From positions 62,001 to 126,000 of the forward strand of contig NZ_JAFBEX010000010.1 in assembly GCF_016908975.1 (NCBI RefSeq): a stretch of 64,000 nucleotides of DNA, given 5' to 3'. The translations under genes were made by a program, and so were the position numbers. Within the stretch, counting starts at the first letter, position 1; every line of letters begins with the position of its first letter. The notes under the pieces were generated by a model. That model was given only the letters and a program-made list of their open reading frames with translations. It was not told where the DNA came from and made no database searches. Positions 28,235 to 38,003 of the stretch are shown here, one piece after another. The stretch comes from Neobacillus cucumis (GTDB lineage: Bacteria > Bacillota > Bacilli > Bacillales > Cytobacillaceae).

Positions 28235-29320
28235 CTATATTCTGTAATACAAGTATTCTACTAATGAGAGTATTGCCATTGACTGTCCGTAAGGCATAGC
28301 AGTAACAGATATTTCCTTATAAAACTCTTTGGTTTCTCCCATCGCCGTACCTGCAGAAACATGCTTTAGTTCACCATTTCCATCAATATTTTCAAGCACT
28401 GCCTGAATCGCTCTTAGTCCCATGTTTAAATATTTTTGATCGGAATAACGTTTCCGAACCGCTTTTAAGGTTCCAAAAGCAAACCCTGCCGTACATGATG
28501 CTTCTACATAGGAGGTAGGGTCGTTCAGCAATGTGTGCCATAAACCGTTTTCATTTTGGAGTGTTTCAAGCGCTTCAATCTGTCTATTTAATGTATCTAT
28601 TAATATTTGACGAACAGGATCGTTGTCCGGTAAATTGACTAGATCTAAAAACTCAGGAATTGCGATTGTTATCCAGGAATTTCCGCGTCCCCATAATGCT
28701 TCCGCAAAGTTATGGTTTCCTTCGAATGTCCAGCCATGGAACCAAAGCCCTGTCTTTTTATCAAACAAATATTTAATATGTACCAAGAATTGTTTTTTTG
28801 CTTCTTCAATATATTCCGGCTTATTCAGTAATAAACCGATTTTAGTTAGTGGTAAAACACTCATCATTAAGGTGTCATCCCATAACTGTTGATAGTTCTC
28901 CGAGCCGAATACAACATGCTGAATCCCGCCATCCTTTGTTCTTGGCATATCGTGATAGAGCCAATCCCCCCAAGTTTCTAAGTATGGAAGATACGTAGGA
29001 TTGTTGGTTTCTTCGTACAAATAAGCAAGCGTTAACATTTGTACCATTGTATTTACATTTTTTTCAACCGGAGTTTCCTTAAATTGATCATCGAACCACT
29101 TGATAATAATATTTAATACGTTTTCATTTTTGGTTAATTGATAATATTTCATCATTCCATAGAGTCCAACACCTGCTGTCCATTCCCAGTAATTAAAGCT
29201 CTTATTGTCTATTTTTCTGCCATCGGCAAGTGGAATGGCATACTTCCCATCTGGATCATTCAAGTTCACTAGGTTATCAATTAACAATTCTATTTTTTTC
29301 TCAATGTCAAGTCTGTGCAA
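28235..29320 (-). CDS. GH105 unsaturated galacturonyl hydrolase (copy 3)
   Basis: The frame stays open to 29482, but the upstream part is A/T-rich promoter DNA with the shared 47-bp element. The likely start is TTG at 29318-29320, eight bases after GGAGG, giving 361 residues (MHRLDIEKKIELL). GH105 motifs are NYWEWTAGVGLYGM, QQLWDDTLMMSVLPL, GLWFHGWTFEGNHNFAEALWGRGNSW and YVEASCTAGFAFG. It is more similar to copy 2 than to the YteR-like copy. As first gene of the kdgK-kduI unit it supplies the unsaturated uronate those enzymes use. Confidence 0.86.
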   Translation of the reverse strand: MHRLDIEKKIELLIDNLVNLNDPDGKYAIPLADGRKIDNKSFNYWEWTAGVGLYGMMKYYQLTKNENVLNIIIKWFDDQFKETPVEKNVNTMVQMLTLAYLYEETNNPTYLPYLETWGDWLYHDMPRTKDGGIQHVVFGSENYQQLWDDTLMMSVLPLTKIGLLLNKPEYIEEAKKQFLVHIKYLFDKKTGLWFHGWTFEGNHNFAEALWGRGNSWITIAIPEFLDLVNLPDNDPVRQILIDTLNRQIEALETLQNENGLWHTLLNDPTSYVEASCTAGFAFGTLKAVRKRYSDQKYLNMGLRAIQAVLENIDGNGELKHVSAGTAMGETKEFYKEISVTAMPYGQSMAILSLVEYLYYRI

Positions 29321-29396
29321 TTTAACTACCTCCACTGATTGAATGTTATTTATGGACAAGCATTTTTTTATATTTACTGTTAAGGACTCACTTTTA

Positions 29397-29464
29397 ATTA
29401 TATGGAAACGCTTTTTTATATTAAATTTAAAATTCCGTTTTCTTTTATTAAAAAACAGTGTTTT
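29397..29464 (-). promoter_or_regulatory. Activator-type promoter B with cre-like site, upstream of GH105 copy 3
   Basis: The 47-bp element (29418-29464) is nearly identical to 18300-18346. It ends in -35 TTTAAT (29420-29425), then a 17-bp spacer and TATAAT (29397-29402), the same geometry as promoter A. A cre-like TGGAAACGCTTTTT (29403-29416) fills the spacer between -35 and -10. The element contains the inverted repeat AAAACA-C-TGTTTT. Activation by YesN and repression by CcpA are inferred. Confidence 0.65.
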
Positions 29465-29491
29465 CTTGAAACTACTTTCCATATATTCAAT

Positions 29492-29539
29492 AAAAAAGGC
29501 CTGACAACTTATTGATAAATAAGTTGTCAGGCCTTTTTT
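29492..29539 (-). terminator. Terminator after ogt
   Basis: AAAAAAGGCCTGACAACTTAT and its exact complement (29492-29512 and 29519-29539) flank the six-base loop TGATAA. It ends the minus-strand ogt transcript and insulates the pectin cluster. Confidence 0.9.
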
Positions 29540-29548
29540 CTAACTCTA

Positions 29549-30067
29549 TTAGCATTGCTTTTCCAATTTTAACAGCCGAGTCTTCATCTCTAATCCGCCT
29601 CTATAACCTGTTAGCGATCCATTTTTTCCTACTACGCGATGACAAGGAATCGATATTAAGACAGGATTTGCACCAATTGCCGTTCCAACAGCCCGAACGG
29701 CTGCCGGCTTATTTATTATATGAGCAATTTCTGAGTAGGACTTAGTTTCTCCGTAGGGAATCTCACATAATGCGTTCCATACCGCTTGTTGAAAGTCCGT
29801 TCCATGGCAATCAAACGGAAACGTAAAGCCCTTTCGTTTTCCATCGAGATATTCGATTAATTCATTCTCATACTTTAGTAGCTCTTCCTGACTTTCAACA
29901 AGCGGGCATCCAGGAAATCGTTTCTCTGCCCATGCTGCTAACTCTTCAAACGGCCTATTCTGAGAACCAACATAGCAAAGCCCCTTCGAGGTAGCCGCCA
30001 TATACATCTTCCAATCTTTATAATCTAAAAATGACCAATAAATAGTCGACTTCGTCTGAGGTTTCAC
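29549..30067 (-). CDS. ogt: Methylated-DNA--protein-cysteine methyltransferase
   Basis: The 172-residue suicide repair enzyme removes methyl from O6-methylguanine in DNA. The acceptor is C142 in SIPCHRVVG. The helix-turn-helix region reads VWNALCEIPYGETKSYSEIA, followed by PAAVRAVGTAIGANP. The start is GTG (30065-30067) with GGAGG nine bases upstream. It is divergent from alkA, so the two alkylation-repair genes share a 210-bp promoter region in which I see no clear operator. Confidence 0.93.
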   Translation of the reverse strand: MKPQTKSTIYWSFLDYKDWKMYMAATSKGLCYVGSQNRPFEELAAWAEKRFPGCPLVESQEELLKYENELIEYLDGKRKGFTFPFDCHGTDFQQAVWNALCEIPYGETKSYSEIAHIINKPAAVRAVGTAIGANPVLISIPCHRVVGKNGSLTGYRGGLEMKTRLLKLEKQC

Positions 30068-30278
30068 TGTCCAATTCCTCCATATTAAATAATTAATAAT
30101 AGAAAAATTACTTCTACATAATTACCGCTATTGTCCATTTGATATAATTCTAATTAAACGCTTTTGACACCTTATTATTATAACGTACTATTAATCCAAA
30201 TAGTGATTTACAAAATTGAAGGGCAAAATAAAGGCTTCATATTTAAGTTAAAAGAGAAAATAGATTGGGCTGATTTAA

Positions 30279-31193
30279 TTGACTAATGCAAATATAAACG
30301 ATCAAACAAAGATCATTATTGATTTACCAGAAGATTTTAATATGGAGGCAAACCTTGGTTATTTAGGTCGAAACAATAATGAATGTATGTTTCAAATCGA
30401 AGATCTGTCCATTACAAGAGCGATTGATACAGGGAAAAACTACAGACTAATTCATATACAAGTGGATCAGGATAATCAGATGGTTGTTCAGTTTATTGAT
30501 TCTTTGCCAACAGCTCCAGAAGAACAGGTCGAGGTGGTTCGCTTCATTCGAGAATGGTTTGATTTAAATCGAAATTTAACTCCTTTTTATAAACTGGCAA
30601 AAGCGGACCCGCTCTTAAAGATACCTGTTCAAGATTTTCATGGCTTAAGAGTTATCGGTGTACCTGATTTATTCGAGGCTCTCTGTTGGGGAGTTTTAGG
30701 GCAGCAAATTAATTTAGCATTTGCCTACACATTAAAAAGACAGTTTGTTGAAAAATTTGGTTCATCGATCGAAATGGGTGATAAAAAATATTGGATTTTC
30801 CCTTCTTTTAAAGAAATTGCGAAATTAACTCCTGAGGATTTAGCCGATATTAAAATGACTGTAAAAAAGAGTGAATACATTATCGGCATTGCACAGTTAA
30901 TGGAAAGAGGTGAACTTTCTAAAGAATCACTAATGAAAATGAATTTCAAAGATGCTGAAAAAAGCTTAATCAAGATTCGTGGGATTGGTCCATGGACAGC
31001 GAATTATGTCTTAATGCGCTGCCTTCGTTTTCCCACGGCATTTCCGATTGATGATGTTGGATTACATAACGCTATAAAATTCTTAAAAAGCTCCGAAAAA
31101 AAGCCCACAAAAGATGCGCTTCATGAGCTTTCATTAAACTGGTCAGGCTGGCAGGCTTATGCCACTTTTTACTTATGGAGGGTTCTCTATTAG
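30279..31193 (+). CDS. alkA: DNA-3-methyladenine glycosylase II
   Basis: The 304-residue protein is an AlkA-type base-excision glycosylase. The helix-hairpin-helix is IRGIGPWTANYVLMR and the catalytic aspartate is the second of FPIDDVGL (about D259). The N-terminal beta domain contains NECMFQIEDL. The start is TTG at 30279 without a good ribosome site. No better in-frame start exists before conserved residues, so the exact start is uncertain. It pairs functionally with the divergent ogt. Confidence 0.9.
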   Translation: MTNANINDQTKIIIDLPEDFNMEANLGYLGRNNNECMFQIEDLSITRAIDTGKNYRLIHIQVDQDNQMVVQFIDSLPTAPEEQVEVVRFIREWFDLNRNLTPFYKLAKADPLLKIPVQDFHGLRVIGVPDLFEALCWGVLGQQINLAFAYTLKRQFVEKFGSSIEMGDKKYWIFPSFKEIAKLTPEDLADIKMTVKKSEYIIGIAQLMERGELSKESLMKMNFKDAEKSLIKIRGIGPWTANYVLMRCLRFPTAFPIDDVGLHNAIKFLKSSEKKPTKDALHELSLNWSGWQAYATFYLWRVLY

Positions 31194-31265
31194 TTCCTTT
31201 TAAACTAAATTTATGAACATGCTAAATATAAAAAGGTCAAGCAAACCTAAACCTGTTTAAGGAAA

Positions 31266-31309
31266 AAGAGTGTCCTAATTAAAGTAAGATAAATTTTAAG
31301 GACACTCTT
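31266..31309 (+). terminator. Terminator downstream of alkA
   Basis: AAGAGTGTCCT (31266-31276) pairs with AGGACACTCTT (31299-31309) around a 22-base loop; T-rich sequence follows. The long loop makes it a moderate terminator. Confidence 0.6.
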
Positions 31310-31860
31310 CTTTGTATATAGCAATTTTCTTTCAATTGATTTTGATGAAGATTGAAATAAAATCCATTCCTCTTTAATAACACTTCATGCGGTCCTTTTT
31401 CGATGCTTTCTCCATTATCGATTATGAGGATCGTGTCAGCCTCTCGAATGGTACCCAACCCGAGCAATCACAAAACTAGTTCTCCAAAGGATTGGCAAGC
31501 ACAGCTCTTGCGATGGTCAAAAGTTGCTTTTGGCCTTGACTTAGATTACTGTCCCCGGCGCATATTGCCGTATCGTACCCTTTAGGGAGCTTTCTAATAA
31601 AAGAAAAGGTTTGAACCTTTGTGTAAAGCGCCTCTCTTATGTCCGCACCAAAATTCTGTGCAGCACGACTTGCAAAGACATTACAGCCAGCACCACCAAT
31701 AATCTTAGGAAAGTAACCAATATCATCATTCCGGCTGAATGATGAATTGCCTGAAAATCTCGTTTGACGACTCCAAAGTTAACAATATGAGCGACGTATT
31801 TTGGTTGAAGCAAATCACAAAATACATCTCCTACCAACTGAAGTATTTTACATCTTCAAG
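31279..31860 (-). pseudogene. Remnant of an ABC exporter gene (transmembrane-ATPase type)
   Basis: Pieces of one heavily deleted gene are visible in different frames. Near 31840-31640 an N-terminal membrane domain reads DLLQPKYVAHIVNFGVV and HSAGMMILVTF. Near 31590-31490 comes an ATPase stretch KGYDTAICAGDSNLSQGQ followed by KQLLTIARA, containing the ABC signature. Near 31470-31330 the C-terminus reads GTIREADTILIIDNGESIEK. About 1 kb of a normal exporter is missing and stop codons interrupt the rest. It resembles multidrug exporters such as B. subtilis YheI/YheH. It is non-functional. Confidence 0.85.
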
Positions 31861-32075
31861 GCATAACTAATCTACATCAAATTTTTACATCCTTTTTCTC
31901 TAGCAATAACCTGCGAATAGCCAATAAAAAAAGGGATGATTAATATTATTTAAACATGTGGAAGTTTAGAAAAAGTGATGAGGAAAATAAACAAGCTAAT
32001 AGTTGGGCTTAATATACAATCATGCTAAAATAAAATGAAATTATTAAGCCTATTTTAAAAGAGGATTGATCTATC

Positions 32076-32951
32076 ATGAATGTTTTAAAAAAATTAAAAC
32101 AGTATACGGATTACTCAGAAACCGAACAAATTATTGTTGAGTTCATCCTTAAAAATCCGGATATTGTGTTAAAATCGACAGCCAAAGAATTGGCAAAAGC
32201 TACACATAGTTCAGCCTCTACCATCGTCCGGCTAAGTCAAAAACTTGGGTTCTCTGGTTATCATGATTTTCAGATTCAATTTGCAAATGATAGTCAAATG
32301 AGCATCCCGACCTATGATATTGATGCCAACTATCCCTTTAATGCCGGGGATGATCTTAATACTATCATCCAAAAGATGTCTAAATTACAATTGGAAGCTA
32401 TTAATGAGACGCTTCTGCTTGTGGAACTGGATCAATATGAAAAAGCAATTCAGATGTTATCTCAAGCGGAAGTCATTGATATCTATGGCACCGGAATTAA
32501 TATTCATATGGCCGCAGATTTTAACTACAAATTAAGAAGAATCAACCGGCGTGTGGAGATGCCGCTAAATGACCTAGACCAGTTATTTAACGCTGCACGT
32601 TCCACTGAAACACATTGTGCCCTCATCATTTCCTATACAGGTGAAAATGATACTGTTCTAAAATACGCTGAGATATTAAAACAATCCAACACGCCTATTG
32701 TCAGCATTACCAGTATGCGAAATAATTCTTTGTCTAAATATAGCGACGTTTCTTTAAACGTAGTTTCCAAAGAAAATGTCTATTCTAAAATTGGTACCTT
32801 TTCGTCGAGAATTTCCATTTTGATGATTTTAGACTTTATTTATGCTGGTATTTTCGGAAAAGACTATGAGGAAAATAAAGACTATTCGACTAGAATTGCT
32901 AGAATTACTTCCTTCTACAATGCTCCAACTCAGCTGGATGAAGATAACTAA
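32076..32951 (+). CDS. RpiR-family transcriptional regulator
   Basis: The 291-residue protein has an N-terminal RpiR helix-turn-helix (STAKELAKATHSSASTIVRLSQKLGFSGY) and a C-terminal SIS sugar-phosphate-binding domain from about residue 125 (IDIYGTGINIHMAADF, CALIISYTGENDT, VSITSMRNNSLSKYSD). Such proteins sense phosphosugars. The ATG follows GAGG by about eleven bases. It converges on the GH1 6-phospho-beta-glucosidase, which it may regulate; that link is positional only. Confidence 0.88.
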   Translation: MNVLKKLKQYTDYSETEQIIVEFILKNPDIVLKSTAKELAKATHSSASTIVRLSQKLGFSGYHDFQIQFANDSQMSIPTYDIDANYPFNAGDDLNTIIQKMSKLQLEAINETLLLVELDQYEKAIQMLSQAEVIDIYGTGINIHMAADFNYKLRRINRRVEMPLNDLDQLFNAARSTETHCALIISYTGENDTVLKYAEILKQSNTPIVSITSMRNNSLSKYSDVSLNVVSKENVYSKIGTFSSRISILMILDFIYAGIFGKDYEENKDYSTRIARITSFYNAPTQLDEDN

Positions 32952-32955
32952 GAAA

Positions 32956-32988
32956 GGCTGCATAAACGGCAGATCCGCTTATGCAGCC
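32956..32988. terminator. Hairpin between rpiR-type gene and GH1 gene
   Basis: GGCTGCATAA (32956-32965) pairs exactly with TTATGCAGCC (32979-32988). It lies between convergent genes. The T-tract is poor, but position suggests a shared terminator. Confidence 0.6.
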
Positions 32989-33013
32989 AAATAATCCAAT
33001 CCACAATAATCAC

Positions 33014-34465
<1,452 letters not shown>

Positions 34466-34525
34466 CTATTTCAATTACCTGTAGTTGTAAATTGATAACG
34501 TAAGTATAAGATTCACCTCTGAGGT

Positions 34526-34539
34526 TGTAAACGTTCTAG
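34526..34539. promoter_or_regulatory. cre-like site upstream of the GH1 gene
   Basis: TGTAAACGTTCTAG matches the cre consensus at 12 of 14 positions, including the central ACG. It lies about 85 bp before the start. Catabolite repression of a beta-glucosidase is expected biologically, but the match is only moderate. Confidence 0.4.
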
Positions 34540-34614
34540 GAGCAAGTTGGTTGGATGTTTTATAGAATGGCCATCTTTAACCTTCGAATGAAATTTTGTT
34601 GCACAATGATAAGA

Positions 34615-35208
34615 CTAATCATTTAATCCCTTTCCATTGAGAATTTGCGGCATGCATTTTTCAACCCTTGACTCACGAGTTTTGGCTTGTTTGGGCCCCG
34701 AAAAATGAAGAAGATATGCTCTTTGCCGTCCCGGGGTTAATGCTTCAAAAGCAGTTTTCAAGGCTGGAATTTCATTCAATTTTTTTTGAAATTCTTCAGG
34801 AATTATGTATTCTGAATTCTTTTTAAAATTCACTTCCAAACCGGCTTTTTCTACTTCAATGGCTTCATAAATATAATCTTTCAAGATGGTTTCCATGGCA
34901 ACTATTTCTTGAACATTGGTGAAACGAATCTGGCGCGCCGCCTGTACATTCTCCGTTTGTTGGATTAAAATCCCACGTGGATCCTTTAATAAGGAACCTT
35001 TGTGGAACAGAAGCGCACAATATTCTTTAAATCCATGTATTAAAACGATATTTTTGTTCTCAAGAGTGTAACAAGGATGCATCCATTTAAATTCCTCGGT
35101 CAGCCCACAGTCAAGAATGATATCTCTCAACTTTTCATATTCTTCCTTCCACTTTTTAGCCCTACTTAAAAATTCATCTACCTTAGGATTCATTTTACTG
35201 TTTGTCAT
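34615..35208 (-). CDS. YdeI-like protein (DUF1801 / bacteriocin-protection family)
   Basis: The 197-residue protein has an N-terminal DUF1801-like fold (EEFKWMHPCYTLENKNIVLIHGFKEYCALLFHKGSLL). The C-terminal YdeI/OmpD-associated motif reads LKTAFEALTPGRQRAYLLHFSGPKQAKTRESRVEK. The molecular function is not established. It resembles B. subtilis YdeI. The ATG has a GGAGGAG site. It appears to be a single-gene unit, with no functional link to its neighbours visible. Confidence 0.85.
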   Translation of the reverse strand: MTNSKMNPKVDEFLSRAKKWKEEYEKLRDIILDCGLTEEFKWMHPCYTLENKNIVLIHGFKEYCALLFHKGSLLKDPRGILIQQTENVQAARQIRFTNVQEIVAMETILKDYIYEAIEVEKAGLEVNFKKNSEYIIPEEFQKKLNEIPALKTAFEALTPGRQRAYLLHFSGPKQAKTRESRVEKCMPQILNGKGLND

Positions 35209-35353
35209 CGTTATCTCCTCCTAAAATAAATTATATCGTTAAGTGAAATGTCTCAAACCCATTTATTTGTATCTTCTTATCCTTCTACAAATCATACACA
35301 AACTGCATAAATCATTTTGGACCTGATTCTAATTTGAAGCAACATATAAAAAA

Positions 35354-35386
35354 GGATGTCCAAAAAGCTAGGCTAATTGGACATCC
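35354..35386 (-). terminator. Terminator after adhA
   Basis: GGATGTCCAA (35354-35363) pairs with TTGGACATCC (35377-35386). On the minus strand a run of seven T follows, making a standard intrinsic terminator. Confidence 0.88.
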
Positions 35387-35421
35387 TCGAAATTACCATT
35401 AAAAATGATTATTTAAGGAAC

Positions 35422-36462
35422 TTAAATGGTGCTAGTGTCAATTACGAATCGATACTTCACATCTGAAGCCAATACGCGTTCGTAGGCTTCGTCAATTTGG
35501 TCGGCAGAAATGACTTCAATCTTAGGAACAATTTTATGTTCTGCACAGAAATTCAACATTTCCTGAGTCTCACGGATGCCTCCAATCATTGAACCTGCAA
35601 ATGAACGGCGATGACCGATTAGTGAGAAAACGTTAAGTGACAATGGCTCCGCTGGCGCACCGACGTTAACCATTGTACCATCTAGTGCCAACAACGAAAG
35701 GTAGGCACTAATATCGATCTTAGCGCTTACTGTATTAATGATAAGGTCGAATGAACCCGCCAGACTCTTAAATGTCTCTGGATCGCTTGTGGCATAGTAG
35801 TGGTCTGCTCCTAATTCCAAGCCATCGTCCTTTTTCTTCAATGATTGTGAAAGAACGGTTACCTCGGCACCCATGGCATGTGCAATTTGGACAGCCATAT
35901 GACCAAGACCACCCATACCAACAACCGCTACTTTCTTCCCTGGACCAGCCTCCCAATGGTTTAATGGAGAATATGTCGTAATACCTGCACAAAGTAATGG
36001 TGCTGCAGCATCAAGCCCAATGCTGTCAGGAATTCTGACTGCGAAGTCCTCCGTTACGACTATGTGAGTTGAATAGCCACCTTGAGTAGGCTCACCGTAT
36101 TTGTCAACACCAGCGTAGGTAGGAACATTTCCATTGAGGCAGTATTGTTCCTCACCATTACGGCAATTTTCACATTCGCCACAGGAGTCAACCATACATC
36201 CGACACCGACCCGGTCACCGACCTTGTATTTTGTGACCTCTGCTCCTACTTCGGTAACAATTCCCGCAATCTCATGTCCAGGCACGAGTGGATAATTCAC
36301 AGGACCCCATTCACCATGAGCAGTATGGATATCAGAATGGCATATGCCAGCATATTTAATCTCAATCAGAACATCATGCAAATCAAGGTCTCGTCTTTTA
36401 ATTTCAGCAGCTCGAAACGGTTTATCAGGACCATCTACAGCTCTTGCTTTAGCAGTTATCAT
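35422..36462 (-). CDS. adhA: Zinc alcohol dehydrogenase, AdhA-like
   Basis: The 346-residue MDR-family dehydrogenase is of the cinnamyl-alcohol/YahK type. It has catalytic zinc ligands in GICHSDIHT and GHEIAGIV, the structural zinc cysteines [20 protein letters not shown], and the NADP fold [14 protein letters not shown]. It probably reduces toxic aldehydes. The ATG at 36460-36462 follows GGAGG by nine bases. It is divergent from the MerR-type adhR, as in B. subtilis where AdhR activates adhA. The promoter has the 19-bp spacer expected for MerR control. Confidence 0.88.
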   Translation of the reverse strand: MITAKARAVDGPDKPFRAAEIKRRDLDLHDVLIEIKYAGICHSDIHTAHGEWGPVNYPLVPGHEIAGIVTEVGAEVTKYKVGDRVGVGCMVDSCGECENCRNGEEQYCLNGNVPTYAGVDKYGEPTQGGYSTHIVVTEDFAVRIPDSIGLDAAAPLLCAGITTYSPLNHWEAGPGKKVAVVGMGGLGHMAVQIAHAMGAEVTVLSQSLKKKDDGLELGADHYYATSDPETFKSLAGSFDLIINTVSAKIDISAYLSLLALDGTMVNVGAPAEPLSLNVFSLIGHRRSFAGSMIGGIRETQEMLNFCAEHKIVPKIEVISADQIDEAYERVLASDVKYRFVIDTSTI

Positions 36463-36586
36463 TAAAAAAACCTCCAATATTTATGTATTTTCAAGAGGAT
36501 ACGCTTATTTCGGGCATAAATGAATGACTTAGGTTCAAATTCCCTTTCTTTCATTTCTACCCTGCTTTTTATTCTCTTGCAAAACA

Positions 36587-36617
36587 ATCTTAATCCCTAT
36601 AGTTAACTCTAAGTCAA
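36587..36617 (-). promoter_or_regulatory. MerR-type adhA promoter (19-bp spacer)
   Basis: On the minus strand TTGACT (36612-36617) and TAAGAT (36587-36592) are separated by exactly 19 bp containing TAGAGTTAACTATA. Over-long spacers with a central dyad are the hallmark of promoters activated by MerR-family regulators. AdhR is the candidate. Confidence 0.7.
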
Positions 36618-36706
36618 TACCTATTTTAAAAAAAATTTCATATCTTTAATTCTACTTTCCTTGTAAGTTATCATTTGACATTTAGCACACAACATGATAA
36701 ATTTCC

Positions 36707-36737
36707 TTCATTCATAGAGTTAACTCGAAGTTTATAT
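36707..36737 (+). promoter_or_regulatory. Possible autoregulated adhR promoter (19-bp spacer)
   Basis: TTCATT (36707-36712) and TTATAT (36732-36737) are 19 bp apart. The spacer carries TAGAGTTAACTCGAAG, nearly the same dyad as the adhA promoter. A second, ordinary promoter is possible upstream: TTGACA (36675-36680), 17 bp, TAAATT. Confidence 0.5.
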
Positions 36738-36759
36738 CATTAAGAATTGGAGATAAATG

Positions 36760-37167
36760 ATGAAGACATACACGATCAGCGAAGTTGCAAATGAATTGAA
36801 TCTTACAGTATATACCTTACGTTACTACGATAAGGAGGGGCTTATGCCTTTTGTAGAACGGACACCAAACGGAACACGGCGGTTTAAAGAATCCGATATC
36901 AGCACCTTAAAAGTAATAGAATGTCTAAAATCCACTGGGATGCCCATTAAGGAAATTAAAAATTTCTTTGATTGGTGTTCAGAAGGGGATTCCACATTGC
37001 AACAAAGATATGACATGTTTATCGATCGAAAAGCTATTGTAGAAGCACAGATAGAAGAATTAAAAAACACATTGGAAGTTATCGAGCATAAATGCAGCTA
37101 TTACAAGACTGCATTGGATGCCGGAACGGAAGATATTCATAAAAACAATAAAATAGAGATCTCATAG
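36760..37167 (+). CDS. adhR: MerR-family regulator, AdhR-like
   Basis: The 135-residue regulator has an N-terminal MerR winged helix (YTISEVANELNLTVYTLRYYDKEGLMPFVERTPNGTRRFKESDI) and a C-terminal dimerisation coiled coil (IVEAQIEELKNTLEVIEHKCSYYKTAL). It belongs to the AdhR/NmlR group that responds to aldehydes or electrophiles. Two adjacent ATG codons are possible; the second has better spacing (seven bases) to GGAG. It is divergent from adhA and likely controls it. Confidence 0.86.
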   Translation: MKTYTISEVANELNLTVYTLRYYDKEGLMPFVERTPNGTRRFKESDISTLKVIECLKSTGMPIKEIKNFFDWCSEGDSTLQQRYDMFIDRKAIVEAQIEELKNTLEVIEHKCSYYKTALDAGTEDIHKNNKIEIS

Positions 37168-37196
37168 TAAACGGCTCAGTACTGGACTGAGCCGTT
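37168..37196. terminator. Bidirectional terminator between adhR and an SDR gene
   Basis: AAACGGCTCAGT (37168-37179) pairs exactly with ACTGAGCCGTTT (37185-37196) around a five-base loop. It lies between convergent genes. Confidence 0.82.
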
Positions 37197-37247
37197 TGAA
37201 TTTTCAGTATAAATTTCAAGAAAAAATTCTCGACCATTCACCAATGT

Positions 37248-37955
37248 TTACCAAGGAATTTGTTTTCCATCCCTGAAGAATCCCCCGTTAGGTCCTTCAG
37301 GTCCAGTCGTCGCTAACAATAGGATAAGCTCGGCTGCTTGCCTTGGTGTTCTAGGAGCAGACGGCCCACCCATATCTGAACTTACCCAGCCCGGATCGAC
37401 TGCATTTATTTTGATATCTCCACTGATTTCTGCAGCTACCAATTGTGTCAATCCATTAAGGGCGAATTTAGACAACTTATATGCGCCTACCCCTGGATAG
37501 GACAAATCGCTCATCGCCCCATATTCTGAAGATATATTAATAATTCTCCCATAGCCTTGTTTTTCCATGAGAGGAATAAAGGAACGGATAACATGGTACG
37601 CACCAAAGAAATTGGTTGCCATTGTTCGCTCCAGAATGGAAGGGTCCAATGCTACTAACTTTTTATTCTCCTCCAGATACACGCCAGCATTATTAATCAA
37701 TACGTCTAATCTTCCATACCGCTCATTTATTGTCATTGCTGCTTGATGGATACTTTCTTGATTATTTACATCCATCTCCACCACAGAAACGTCCAGATTG
37801 AATTCCTTCAGTTTTTGCGCCGCTTCATGCCCCCTCTTTGGATCCCGGCTTGTCAAAATGATCTGAAAGCCTTTCAACGCCAATTGCTTAACCAGCTCAT
37901 ATCCAATTCCTCGATTTCCACCTGTTACAAGTGCAACCTGTTTATCGTGTGCCAT
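37248..37955 (-). CDS. Short-chain dehydrogenase/reductase (carbonyl reductase-like)
   Basis: The 235-residue SDR has TGGNRGIGYELV (NADP motif), DVLINNAGVY, a catalytic Ser in INISSEYG and YKLSKFALN (YxxxK). The end VDPGWVSSDMGGPSAPRTPRQAA is typical of carbonyl reductase-like SDRs that reduce quinones or aldehydes. The substrate is unknown. The ATG has a GGAGG site. It lies downstream of the MFS exporter gene on the same strand, about 50 bp away. Confidence 0.85.
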   Translation of the reverse strand: MAHDKQVALVTGGNRGIGYELVKQLALKGFQIILTSRDPKRGHEAAQKLKEFNLDVSVVEMDVNNQESIHQAAMTINERYGRLDVLINNAGVYLEENKKLVALDPSILERTMATNFFGAYHVIRSFIPLMEKQGYGRIINISSEYGAMSDLSYPGVGAYKLSKFALNGLTQLVAAEISGDIKINAVDPGWVSSDMGGPSAPRTPRQAAELILLLATTGPEGPNGGFFRDGKQIPW

Positions 37956-38003
37956 TTAAATCCTCCATTTCTCGTTCTTTGACCTGAGTGTGATCGATAA
38001 ACC

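Noticed and set aside
29321..29482. N-terminal extension of GH105 copy 3
   Set aside because: The sequence is Lys/Phe-rich and encoded by the promoter with the shared element; the TTG with GGAGG is the better start.
36082..36465. 127-codon plus-strand frame opposite adhA
   Set aside because: It is antisense to a well-conserved zinc dehydrogenase and lacks any recognisable motif.
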